Assembly (NCBI GenBank): GCA_964537965.1
Contig: CAZIDB010000047.1
Coordinates: 1-25,049, forward strand
Source of the DNA: SURF-24 sp964537965
GTDB taxonomy: Bacteria > Bacteroidota > Ignavibacteria > Ignavibacteriales > SURF-24
Length of the DNA stretch: 25,049 nucleotides
Direction: 5' to 3'
Part shown: one piece after another, positions 1 through 5,758 of the stretch
How the letters are laid out: each line of letters opens with the position of its first letter
How positions within the stretch are numbered: position 1 is the first letter of the stretch
Notes under the pieces: model-generated
What the model saw: the letters and a program-made list of their open reading frames with translations, nothing else
Databases searched by the model: none
Told to the model about the DNA's origin: nothing
Program-made: the position numbers and the translations under genes

Positions 1-995
1 CAGGTAAATCCATAATCTGAAGTTCTGTAAATTCCTCCTTTAGTTGATACTAAAAGCTTTCCGGTATTCCAACCTGACGCAATTATTGAAGTAACTTCTC
101 CACCTAACGCTCCAATTGTCTCTGTAATTTTTTTGTTATTATCAAAAGTAACAATTCCACCGTCAGCAGTACCGATTAAGAAAATATCAATGTTCTCTTG
201 TTCATTAGTATTTCTTTCAAGAGAAGTAACTGAACTAACATTAATAACTCCATCCCAGGTTTTGCCGGTATCTGCACTTTGCCAGAAGCCACCATAATCC
301 TGATAAGGATAACCATAAAACTTTGAGTATCCATATAATATTTCGGTAGAAACATCTAATTGAAATAATCTTATATAACTATCATCAAAATATGTATTAT
401 TATTTATCAGATTCCAATTTTCCCAATCAGAACCATTTGATTTATAAATTTCCCAACCAGCGGATCTTAGAACTGAACCATCTTCCGGAAAAAGGAAATA
501 AGATCTTTTAGCTTCATAATAATTTAGTAAATAAGATCCTGTTCCCACCCAGGGTTTCCAATTAACTCCGTAATTAAAACTTATGAGATAAGGTGATTGA
601 GAATATTGAACAGTATCCGCAACTACAATTCCATCTTTGTTGTAAACAACCTGTGATGTAAAATGAGGAAGAATATTAATCCAGGTAATTCCATAATCTT
701 CAGAATAGAAAAGACCATTCTCGCCGGCACAAAAAACTTTACCGGATTCGGCTACAGCAATATCAAAAAATTTCCCGCTTAGAATCTCGATCCAGTTGTT
801 ACCTTCATTGCTACTTCTGAAAAGTCCGCCTTTTTGAGTACAGCATAGCAATACCTGAGAATTCTCAGGAAATTCCTTCATACAAATTACATTGCCACCA
901 CTGATTGGAATTTTCGTCCACTCATCCGCAGCATAAGTATAATTGCAGGCAAAGAGCATTAAACAAAGAATTATTATTGCAGATTGTCTTCTCAT
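1..995 (-). CDS. Secreted Asp-box (BNR/YCF48-like) repeat protein, partial
   Basis: The reading frame is open from the ATG at 995 to the window edge, giving 331 codons plus two bases; the C-terminus lies outside. Residues 1-23 are a signal peptide (basic MRRQ, a hydrophobic stretch, then LFACNYTYA), cleaved either after AYA or, less typically, as a lipoprotein at Cys17. At least four Asp-box-type motifs (S-x-D/N-x-G-x-x-W) are visible: SSNEGNNW (61-68), SEDYGITW (98-105), SFNYGVNW (139-146) and SADTGKTW (240-247), with a fifth, TSDYGFT, cut by the edge. Such motifs mark beta-propeller blades of the sialidase/Vps10/YCF48 type and do not define an enzyme activity. No sialidase FRIP motif is visible in the part present. 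A purine-rich AAGGAAA just ahead of the ATG supports the start. Likely a cell-surface or secreted beta-propeller; function unknown. Confidence 0.8.
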   Translation of the reverse strand, partial: MRRQSAIIILCLMLFACNYTYAADEWTKIPISGGNVICMKEFPENSQVLLCCTQKGGLFRSSNEGNNWIEILSGKFFDIAVAESGKVFCAGENGLFYSEDYGITWINILPHFTSQVVYNKDGIVVADTVQYSQSPYLISFNYGVNWKPWVGTGSYLLNYYEAKRSYFLFPEDGSVLRSAGWEIYKSNGSDWENWNLINNNTYFDDSYIRLFQLDVSTEILYGYSKFYGYPYQDYGGFWQSADTGKTWDGVINVSSVTSLERNTNEQENIDIFLIGTADGGIVTFDNNKKITETIGALGGEVTSIIASGWNTGKLLVSTKGGIYRTSDYGFT

Positions 996-1199
996 TTTTC
1001 CTTAAACCATAGATTTTTCAATTCAACTTATAATCTTTCTTAAAAAATTCAAAATGAAATTTCCACACAAGAACCCGATTCTTTCCGATTGCGAAATAAA
1101 AAACACTTTGACAAGCCACCTAAAAGTTTATTGGCTCTATTGATAATCAAGAGCGGAAAAAAGAATTAGCATTTCAATCTGATGTAAAAGGAATTTTCG

Positions 1200-1207
1200 T
1201 ATTTTTA
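1200..1207 (+). promoter_or_regulatory. Weak TAnnTTTG-like -7 element
   Basis: TATTTTTA matches the Bacteroidota -7 consensus TAnnTTTG at all but the last base and lies 22 bases before the ATG at 1229. No convincing -33 TTTG sits 19-21 bases upstream, so this is only a candidate promoter for the membrane protein/CDF pair. Confidence 0.2.
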
Positions 1208-1228
1208 CAAAAACAGAAAGGATATTTG

Positions 1229-1870
1229 ATGACCGGTTTATTCCAAATAATTACAGGCGCATTCCTGCTTAGTATTGTTCACGCTTCAATACCTAACCAC
1301 TGGATACCTCTTGTTGCGCTTTCAAAATCCGAAAACTGGTCTAACCGTTTAACATTAAACGTTACTGCTATCGCGGGCTTCTCACATACGCTAAGCACAG
1401 TTATAATTGGAATTATAGTCGGTTTCCTTGGATACAGTTTGTCCGGTTCATATTCTATAATTGTGGGTATCATCGCCCCGGTAATGTTGATACTGCTTGG
1501 AGTAATTTATCTTGTATTGAGTATTAGAGAGAATAAACATCCCCACCATCATTCTAATGAAATTAATATCGATGAAAGTAAAAAGAAAACCACCAGAACT
1601 ATAATTCTTGCTTTGGTATTGTCAATGTTCTTCTCTCCCTGTTTGGAAATTGAAGCGTACTTTTTTGTGGCAGGCAACCTTGGCTGGAAAGGTATCCTAA
1701 CCGTTTCTTTTATTTATACATTTATAACAATTGCAGGAATGTTAATCTTAGTTTGGTTAGGAATGAAAGGTGTTAAGAAAATTAACTCCAATTTTCTTGA
1801 GCAACACGAAAAGACAATTACAGGCACCTTGTTAATCCTTCTGGGAATAATCGCTTTCTTTATTAGTTAA
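1229..1870 (+). CDS. Multi-pass membrane protein, putative UreH/NiCoT-like metal transporter
   Basis: A 213-aa protein with about six hydrophobic segments. The first segment carries H-A-S-I-P-N-H-W (residues 18-25), resembling the His-x-x-x-Pro-Asp-His signature of UreH/NiCoT-type nickel-cobalt transporters but with Asn for Asp. A cytosolic or periplasmic loop contains HPHHH, and the second half has FSPCLEIEAYFF around a conserved-looking Pro-Cys. I prefer the ATG at 1229 to the TTG three bases upstream because AAAGGA (1217-1222) then sits six bases away. The stop is only 17 bases ahead of a CDF cation-efflux gene, so the two probably form one metal-handling operon. The transporter role is inferred from this motif and context, and the substrate is unknown. 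It could instead belong to a broader LysE/DsbD-like membrane superfamily. Confidence 0.65.
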   Translation: MTGLFQIITGAFLLSIVHASIPNHWIPLVALSKSENWSNRLTLNVTAIAGFSHTLSTVIIGIIVGFLGYSLSGSYSIIVGIIAPVMLILLGVIYLVLSIRENKHPHHHSNEINIDESKKKTTRTIILALVLSMFFSPCLEIEAYFFVAGNLGWKGILTVSFIYTFITIAGMLILVWLGMKGVKKINSNFLEQHEKTITGTLLILLGIIAFFIS

Positions 1871-1887
1871 TCGGGAAAGTTTTTACC

Positions 1888-2793
1888 ATGCAACACATTC
1901 ATAACCATTCACATAATCACCAGTTAAGAAGTTATAATAAAATTTTCGGAATTGGTATTGTTTTAAATACTGTTTATATCATCGTTGAAATCGCAGCCGG
2001 ATTGTTAATCAACTCTATGGCGTTAATAGCTGATGCAGGGCATAACTTAAGTGATGTTTTAGGATTGATATTAGCGTGGCTTGGTTCCTATCTTGCAAAG
2101 ACTGCCGTTACAAAAACACGCACTTACGGTTTAAGAAAATCTACAATCTTAGCGGCGCTGTTTAATGCATTAATTCTTTTAATAGCTGTTGGTGCAATAA
2201 CAATCGAAGCAATAAGAAAGATAGTTCACCCTGAGCCAATCGGCGGAACAATGATGATGATTGTAGCGGGTATTGGTGTTGTGATAAATGCTTTAACCGC
2301 TTTACTTTTTCTTAAAGGAAGAGAAAAGGATTTAAATATTAAAGGAGCATTTCTGCATATGGCTGCCGATGCAGGTGTTTCACTTGGAGTTGTTGCTGCC
2401 GGACTGTTAATTAATCTGACCGGGTTTTATTTACTTGATCCGTTAATTAGTCTCGTTATTGTTATTGTAATTACATTCGGAACATGGAGCCTTCTTAAAG
2501 ATTCGTTTTATCTTTCAATGGATGCTGTTCCTAAAAATATTGATTATGAAAAAGTGCTGAACTATCTGGCGTCTGTAAAAGGAGTAGAAGAAGTGCACGA
2601 TTTGCATATCTGGGCAATGAGCACCACGGAAATTGCACTTACGGCACATCTTGTAATACCGGATGATCAGATGGATGATAAATTCATTGAGAAGGTTTGT
2701 GTTTATCTGCATAGCAATTTTGGAATAGAACACCCGACAATTCAGATAGAGAAAAGCGCTCAAAGTTCATGCTGCAATTGTGAAAATGTTTAA
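1888..2793 (+). CDS. CDF-family divalent cation efflux protein (CzcD/ZitB-like)
   Basis: A 301-aa cation diffusion facilitator, the usual length for CzcD/ZitB proteins, which exchange cytosolic Zn(II), Co(II) or Cd(II) for protons. The N-terminus is His-rich (MQHIHNHSHNH). Transmembrane helix 2 has ALIADAGHNLSD, carrying the His-x-x-x-Asp half of the metal site, and helix 5 has HMAADAGVSLG with the second His-x-x-x-Asp pair. The cytoplasmic C-terminal domain contains VHDLHIWAMS and HLVIP, typical of the family's dimeric metal-binding fold. The extreme C-terminus, SSCCNCENV, adds a three-Cys cluster that could act as an extra metal ligand. It lies 17 bases downstream of the HASIPNHW membrane protein and probably shares its transcript. 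The exact metal cannot be read from sequence; His at the first position of both pairs fits Zn(II). Confidence 0.92.
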   Translation: MQHIHNHSHNHQLRSYNKIFGIGIVLNTVYIIVEIAAGLLINSMALIADAGHNLSDVLGLILAWLGSYLAKTAVTKTRTYGLRKSTILAALFNALILLIAVGAITIEAIRKIVHPEPIGGTMMMIVAGIGVVINALTALLFLKGREKDLNIKGAFLHMAADAGVSLGVVAAGLLINLTGFYLLDPLISLVIVIVITFGTWSLLKDSFYLSMDAVPKNIDYEKVLNYLASVKGVEEVHDLHIWAMSTTEIALTAHLVIPDDQMDDKFIEKVCVYLHSNFGIEHPTIQIEKSAQSSCCNCENV

Positions 2794-3019
2794 GATGATC
2801 TTTTATAAGGATCCACTGCTCGTAAAACCACATACCATTTAACTAAGAATGTTCTGCTGAAAGATCCCAGGATAAATTATTCTTTTTATTACAACAGCAT
2901 AAAACCAAACCTTCACAGTCCGGTACCCGAATAAATTTATATTTCTCATGCTGTTCTAACTGCTTCTACGAATCTTATTCCTGTTTTAATCATCATACTT
3001 GCAAATAAAAATTTAGAAT

Positions 3020-3265
3020 ATGACAGCACAACCAAAAGTAATCGTATTTTCTACACCGACCTGCAGCTTTTGCAACTCGGCAAAAAGATATTTCAGGGAA
3101 AACAATATCAGGTTTACCGATGTTGATGTTTCAAAAGATATGGCTGCCGCAAGAGATATGCAGAGAAGAACCGGCCAGACAGGTGTACCGGTTATATTAA
3201 TCAATAACAGACCAATTATTGGATTTGACAAACCAAAAATCATGCAAATGCTGAACTTAAAAAAT
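3020..3265 (+). CDS. Glutaredoxin-family thiol-disulfide oxidoreductase
   Basis: An 82-aa cytosolic glutaredoxin/NrdH-like protein. A beta strand (KVIVFSTP) leads into the dithiol site C15-S-F-C18, followed by the helix NSAKRYFRENN. TGVPVI supplies the cis-proline (P57) and GFDKPKI the C-terminal part seen in short glutaredoxins. It would reduce protein disulfides or mixed disulfides, fed either by glutathione-type thiols or, as with NrdH, directly by a thioredoxin reductase; one lies three genes downstream. The TAA stop shares its last A with the first ATG of the GroES reading frame, so translation of the two is coupled or nearly so. It is the first gene of the redox operon. Ahead of it is a 226-bp gap in which I see no clear promoter. 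The CSFC site is unusual beside CPYC and CxxC variants but retains both cysteines. Confidence 0.88.
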
Positions 3266-3279
3266 TAATGGAGACAAAA

Positions 3280-3552
3280 ATGAAAATAAATCCTTTGGAC
3301 GACAGGGTCCTTGTTGAACCTCTTCAGGCTGAGGAAAGAACTTCTTCAGGAATTATTATTCCTGATACAGCCAAAGAAAAACCCAGAATGGGAACAGTGA
3401 TTGAAGTCGGAACAGATGAAGATCTTAAAGAAAAAATCAAGAAAGGAAATAAAATCCTTTTTGCCAAATACGGCGGAGATGAAATTGATATGAACGGTAA
3501 AGAATACAGAATCATTCAAAGAACAGATATCCTTGCCGTTGTAGAAGATTAA
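3280..3552 (+). CDS. groS: GroES co-chaperonin (10 kDa chaperonin), no GroEL nearby
   Basis: GroES forms the heptameric lid of the GroEL folding chamber in the cytosol. The protein begins MKINPLDDRV, the classic GroES opening, and keeps the mobile loop (ERTSSGIIIPD) that contacts GroEL, followed by PRMGTVIEVG, FAKYGGDEI and the terminal strand DILAVVED. I place the start at the ATG at 3280 (90 aa), because GGAG (3270-3273) lies six bases ahead and homologues start there. An in-frame ATG at 3268 would add four residues and overlaps the glutaredoxin stop. Unusually, no groEL follows; the next gene, 28 bases on, is thioredoxin-like. Either the genome has its groEL and perhaps another groES elsewhere, or this copy serves a redox-stress programme. 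Family assignment is secure; the contextual role is inference. Confidence 0.95.
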   Translation: MKINPLDDRVLVEPLQAEERTSSGIIIPDTAKEKPRMGTVIEVGTDEDLKEKIKKGNKILFAKYGGDEIDMNGKEYRIIQRTDILAVVED

Positions 3553-3580
3553 AAAATATTATTAAACAAAAGGAAATACT

Positions 3581-3928
3581 ATGTTAAGAACTAATTTAAC
3601 TCACGTGCATTCAAAAGATGATCATGCAAAAATTCTACAGGAGAACGAAAATGTAATGGTTTGCTGCGGCAGAATGGGTCCAATGTGCATCCCGGTTTAT
3701 GAATCAATGGAAGAACTTGAACCGGAATACACAAATGTTAAATTTGCTGATATGGAATTTGACATTCCGGATGCTGCAGTAATACGAAATTTACCGGAAT
3801 GCAGAAGTTTCCAGGGATTACCGTTTGTTGTTTATTATAAAAACGGGAAGGTTGTAAAGGCAACAAGCAGCATTCAGTCAACAGAACAAATAACCGAAAT
3901 TTTAGATCAAAACTTTAAAAAGAATTAA
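3581..3928 (+). CDS. Atypical thioredoxin-fold protein with CCGRMGPMC site
   Basis: A 115-aa protein of thioredoxin size. The fold is recognisable from the strand MVCC, the helix after the active-site region, the strand VKFADMEFD, the cis-proline segment GLPFVVYYKNGKVV (P81) and the C-terminal helix. The canonical WCGPC is absent. In its place are C28, C29 and C36 in CCGRMGPMC, so a C-x6-C or C-x7-C pair replaces C-x-x-C. A further Cys (C74) precedes the cis-Pro loop and in the fold should lie near the active site. AAAGGA (3569-3574) lies six bases before the ATG. Thioredoxin reductase begins eight bases after the stop, which makes it the obvious redox partner. It may be a reductant for specific proteins, a peroxide or persulfide sensor, or a non-classical thioredoxin. 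Fold confident, activity unproven. Confidence 0.8.
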   Translation: MLRTNLTHVHSKDDHAKILQENENVMVCCGRMGPMCIPVYESMEELEPEYTNVKFADMEFDIPDAAVIRNLPECRSFQGLPFVVYYKNGKVVKATSSIQSTEQITEILDQNFKKN

Positions 3929-3936
3929 TCCTATAT

Positions 3937-4887
3937 ATGAATAATCATTTCGATGTAATTGTAATTGGAGCTGGTGCCGCAGGTTTAACTGCTGGCATTT
4001 ATTTATCCCGCGCAAAAGTAAGTACGCTCATATTAAACGAAGGAACTGTTGGCGGACAAATGGTTTTAACTCATGAGATTGCAAATTATCCTGGAGTTGA
4101 AACCATAAGCGGGTATGAACTTGCAAGGAATATGAAAACACAGGCACAGAAATTCGGCTGCATTATTAAATCCAACATTAAAATATCCGGGATGGATTTA
4201 ACCGGTGAAATAAAAACGGTAGAGGTAGATAAAAAATACACCTATACATCTAATGCGGTTATAATTGCAACCGGAGGAAGATCAAGAGCTATAGGTGTGC
4301 CCGGCGAAGATGTTTTTAGGGGAAAAGGAATTTCTTATTGTGCAACTTGTGACGGTGATTTTTTCCAGGATAAAAAAATTATAGTTGTAGGAGGTGGAAA
4401 TTCTGCTCTTGAAGAAGCTGTATCCTTAACAAAATATGCTTCAACAGTTACGATCATACATCAGTTTGATCATTTCCAGGCTTTTGAACATTATGTTGAA
4501 GAAGCACAAAATAATCCTAAAATAGATTTTATCATGGAATCTAAGATTATTGAATTTAAAGGTAATGATAGACTAACCTCTGTAATAATTGAAAACCAGG
4601 GCACAAAGGAAATTACTGAAAAAGAAATAGAAGGTGTTTTCATTTTCATAGGTTACGTTCCAAATACAGAAAAACTAGAGGGCATAATTGAACTGAATGA
4701 CTGGAAAGAAATTATCGTTGATAAAAATATGGCTACAAATATTAATGGTGTTTACGCTGCAGGGGACTCAATTGCAAAACGTTATCGTCAGGTTACAACT
4801 GCTGTAGCTGACGGTACTATTGCCGCATTGAGCGCTGCTGAATTTATTAATAATTTTAAGAAAGAGAAGTTGTTACTCGAATCCTGA
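3937..4887 (+). CDS. trxB: Thioredoxin reductase with altered pyridine-nucleotide site
   Basis: A 316-aa FAD-dependent thioredoxin reductase of the low-molecular-weight bacterial class. It has the FAD-binding VIGAGAAGLTAG near the N-terminus, the redox dithiol C135-A-T-C138 in YCATCDGDFF, the second Rossmann motif VVGGGNSALEEA (151-161), and the C-terminal FAD motif AAGDS followed by RQVTTAVADG. The enzyme normally passes electrons from NADPH via FAD to thioredoxin. In E. coli TrxB, R176, R177 and R181 (HRRDGFR) bind the 2'-phosphate of NADPH; here the aligned stretch is H175-Q-F-D-H-F-Q181, so all three arginines are gone. This predicts preference for NADH or another donor. It is the last gene of the glutaredoxin-groES-thioredoxin operon, with a terminator 27 bases downstream. 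No Shine-Dalgarno is visible, consistent with coupling to the gene just upstream. Confidence 0.93.
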   Translation: MNNHFDVIVIGAGAAGLTAGIYLSRAKVSTLILNEGTVGGQMVLTHEIANYPGVETISGYELARNMKTQAQKFGCIIKSNIKISGMDLTGEIKTVEVDKKYTYTSNAVIIATGGRSRAIGVPGEDVFRGKGISYCATCDGDFFQDKKIIVVGGGNSALEEAVSLTKYASTVTIIHQFDHFQAFEHYVEEAQNNPKIDFIMESKIIEFKGNDRLTSVIIENQGTKEITEKEIEGVFIFIGYVPNTEKLEGIIELNDWKEIIVDKNMATNINGVYAAGDSIAKRYRQVTTAVADGTIAALSAAEFINNFKKEKLLLES

Positions 4888-4913
4888 TAATTTATTTCAG
4901 TCCTTTTTCTTAC

Positions 4914-4947
4914 AAACCGTTAGATAATTTTTCTAACGGTTTTTTTT
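4914..4947 (+). terminator. Intrinsic terminator of the thiol-redox operon
   Basis: Perfect 11-bp stem (AAACCGTTAGA at 4914-4924 with its complement at 4932-4942), 7-base AT loop, and a run of T to 4947. It follows the trxB stop by 27 bases. Confidence 0.93.
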
Positions 4948-5108
4948 CGTCAAAGTTGTTGCTTCATTTCGCCCAATTAGTCGAAAATTTTTTTTTATAT
5001 AATACAAACAGGTAAAAACTTTCAAATTGTTTAAAAATTGTTTGTGGCACGATTGTTAAAAATATATGGACAACAAGTTATTCACAAACAAATTAAAAGG
5101 AGCTACAA

Positions 5109-5447
5109 ATGAAACGTTCAGCATTATTCACAATCGCATTATTTTTCTCTTTCTTACTTTTTGCTTCAACGGCAGATGCACAAACCAAAGGCAACGGCAA
5201 TGGTAACGGAAGCGGTCAAAAAATAAATTGGGTCGATTCAAATGGAGATGGTATCTGCGATAACTTCGGTACAACTCTTCAGGGTTCAAATTCAGGAAAA
5301 GGTTATGGCAAAAAAGATGGAACTGGTACCGGTATTAGACCACAGGATGGAACAGGCTACGGCAAGAAAGGCGGCAACGGAACAGGAACCGGAGTTTGTG
5401 ATGGTACAGGTCCTAAAGGTTCAGCTTCAAGAAAAGGCGGAAAGTAA
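5109..5447 (+). CDS. Small secreted Gly-rich protein with thrombospondin-type-3-like motif
   Basis: A 112-aa protein. Residues 1-24 form a clear signal peptide ending in TADA, so the mature part is about 88 residues and exported. The mature chain is very rich in Gly, Lys, Thr and Asn. Residues 43-51 (DSNGDGICD) match the Asp-rich Ca-binding repeat of thrombospondin type 3 or dockerin-like loops. Residues 62-96 hold an imperfect tandem repeat built on GYGKK followed by GTGTG. Only two Cys (C50, C97) occur, which could form one disulfide. AAAGGAG (5096-5102) lies six bases ahead of the ATG, one of the best ribosome sites here. It stands alone between two intrinsic terminators, so it is monocistronic and could be strongly expressed. 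I do not recognise the family; a matrix, adhesive or ion-binding role is speculation. Confidence 0.75.
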   Translation: MKRSALFTIALFFSFLLFASTADAQTKGNGNGNGSGQKINWVDSNGDGICDNFGTTLQGSNSGKGYGKKDGTGTGIRPQDGTGYGKKGGNGTGTGVCDGTGPKGSASRKGGK

Positions 5448-5464
5448 AAACCGGTAGTCTTAAT

Positions 5465-5491
5465 AAAAGCGTGCAGAAGCACGCTTTTTTT
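5465..5491 (+). terminator. Intrinsic terminator after the Gly-rich protein gene
   Basis: AAAAGCGTGC (5465-5474), AGAA loop, and perfect complement GCACGCTTTT (5479-5488) running into T to 5491. It sits 18 bases after the stop codon. Confidence 0.92.
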
Positions 5492-5758
5492 GTCCATCTC
5501 ATATAAATTCTAAATCTCTTACATAACATCAAATCAAAATATATCTTGCCATTTAAAGGGCATTTTCAGATTTTTCTCTGCCGGAAATGAGGTTACTTAC
5601 AATATAAATAGATTTTCTTTCGGTTGTACCGGTTTTATATAATCTGGTTTTCTTCAGAATCTGACAACCGAGTTGGAATTCTTCACGCTAACAAAGTATT
5701 CGCTAATAAATAAACCTTTTCCATTTGGTATTTGTCAAAATGGAAAAACTGAATTTTA

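Noticed and set aside
1107..1136. TTGACA sigma-70-like -35 box ahead of the membrane protein/CDF pair
   Set aside because: No -10 hexamer at 16-18 bases; the sequence there is TATTGG/TTGGCT, and the distance to the ATG is long.
2893..2955. AACAGCAT/ATGCTGTT inverted repeat in the gap before glutaredoxin
   Set aside because: The 8-bp arms are 47 bases apart in AT-rich sequence, within chance expectation and not linked to a recognisable promoter or riboswitch.
5045..5058. Sigma-54-like TGGCACG upstream of the Gly-rich protein gene
   Set aside because: The -24 half is present, but the -12 position reads TTAAA, not TTGCW, so the essential GC is missing.
5242..5457. Alternate-frame reading frame over the Gly-rich protein gene
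   Set aside because: It lacks a ribosome site and signal peptide and exists because the repetitive Gly codons leave another frame open.
5621..5670. CGGTTGT/ACAACCG inverted repeat upstream of the 937-aa outer-membrane protein
   Set aside because: A 7-bp stem with a 36-base loop and no conserved switch or terminator features; too weak to annotate.
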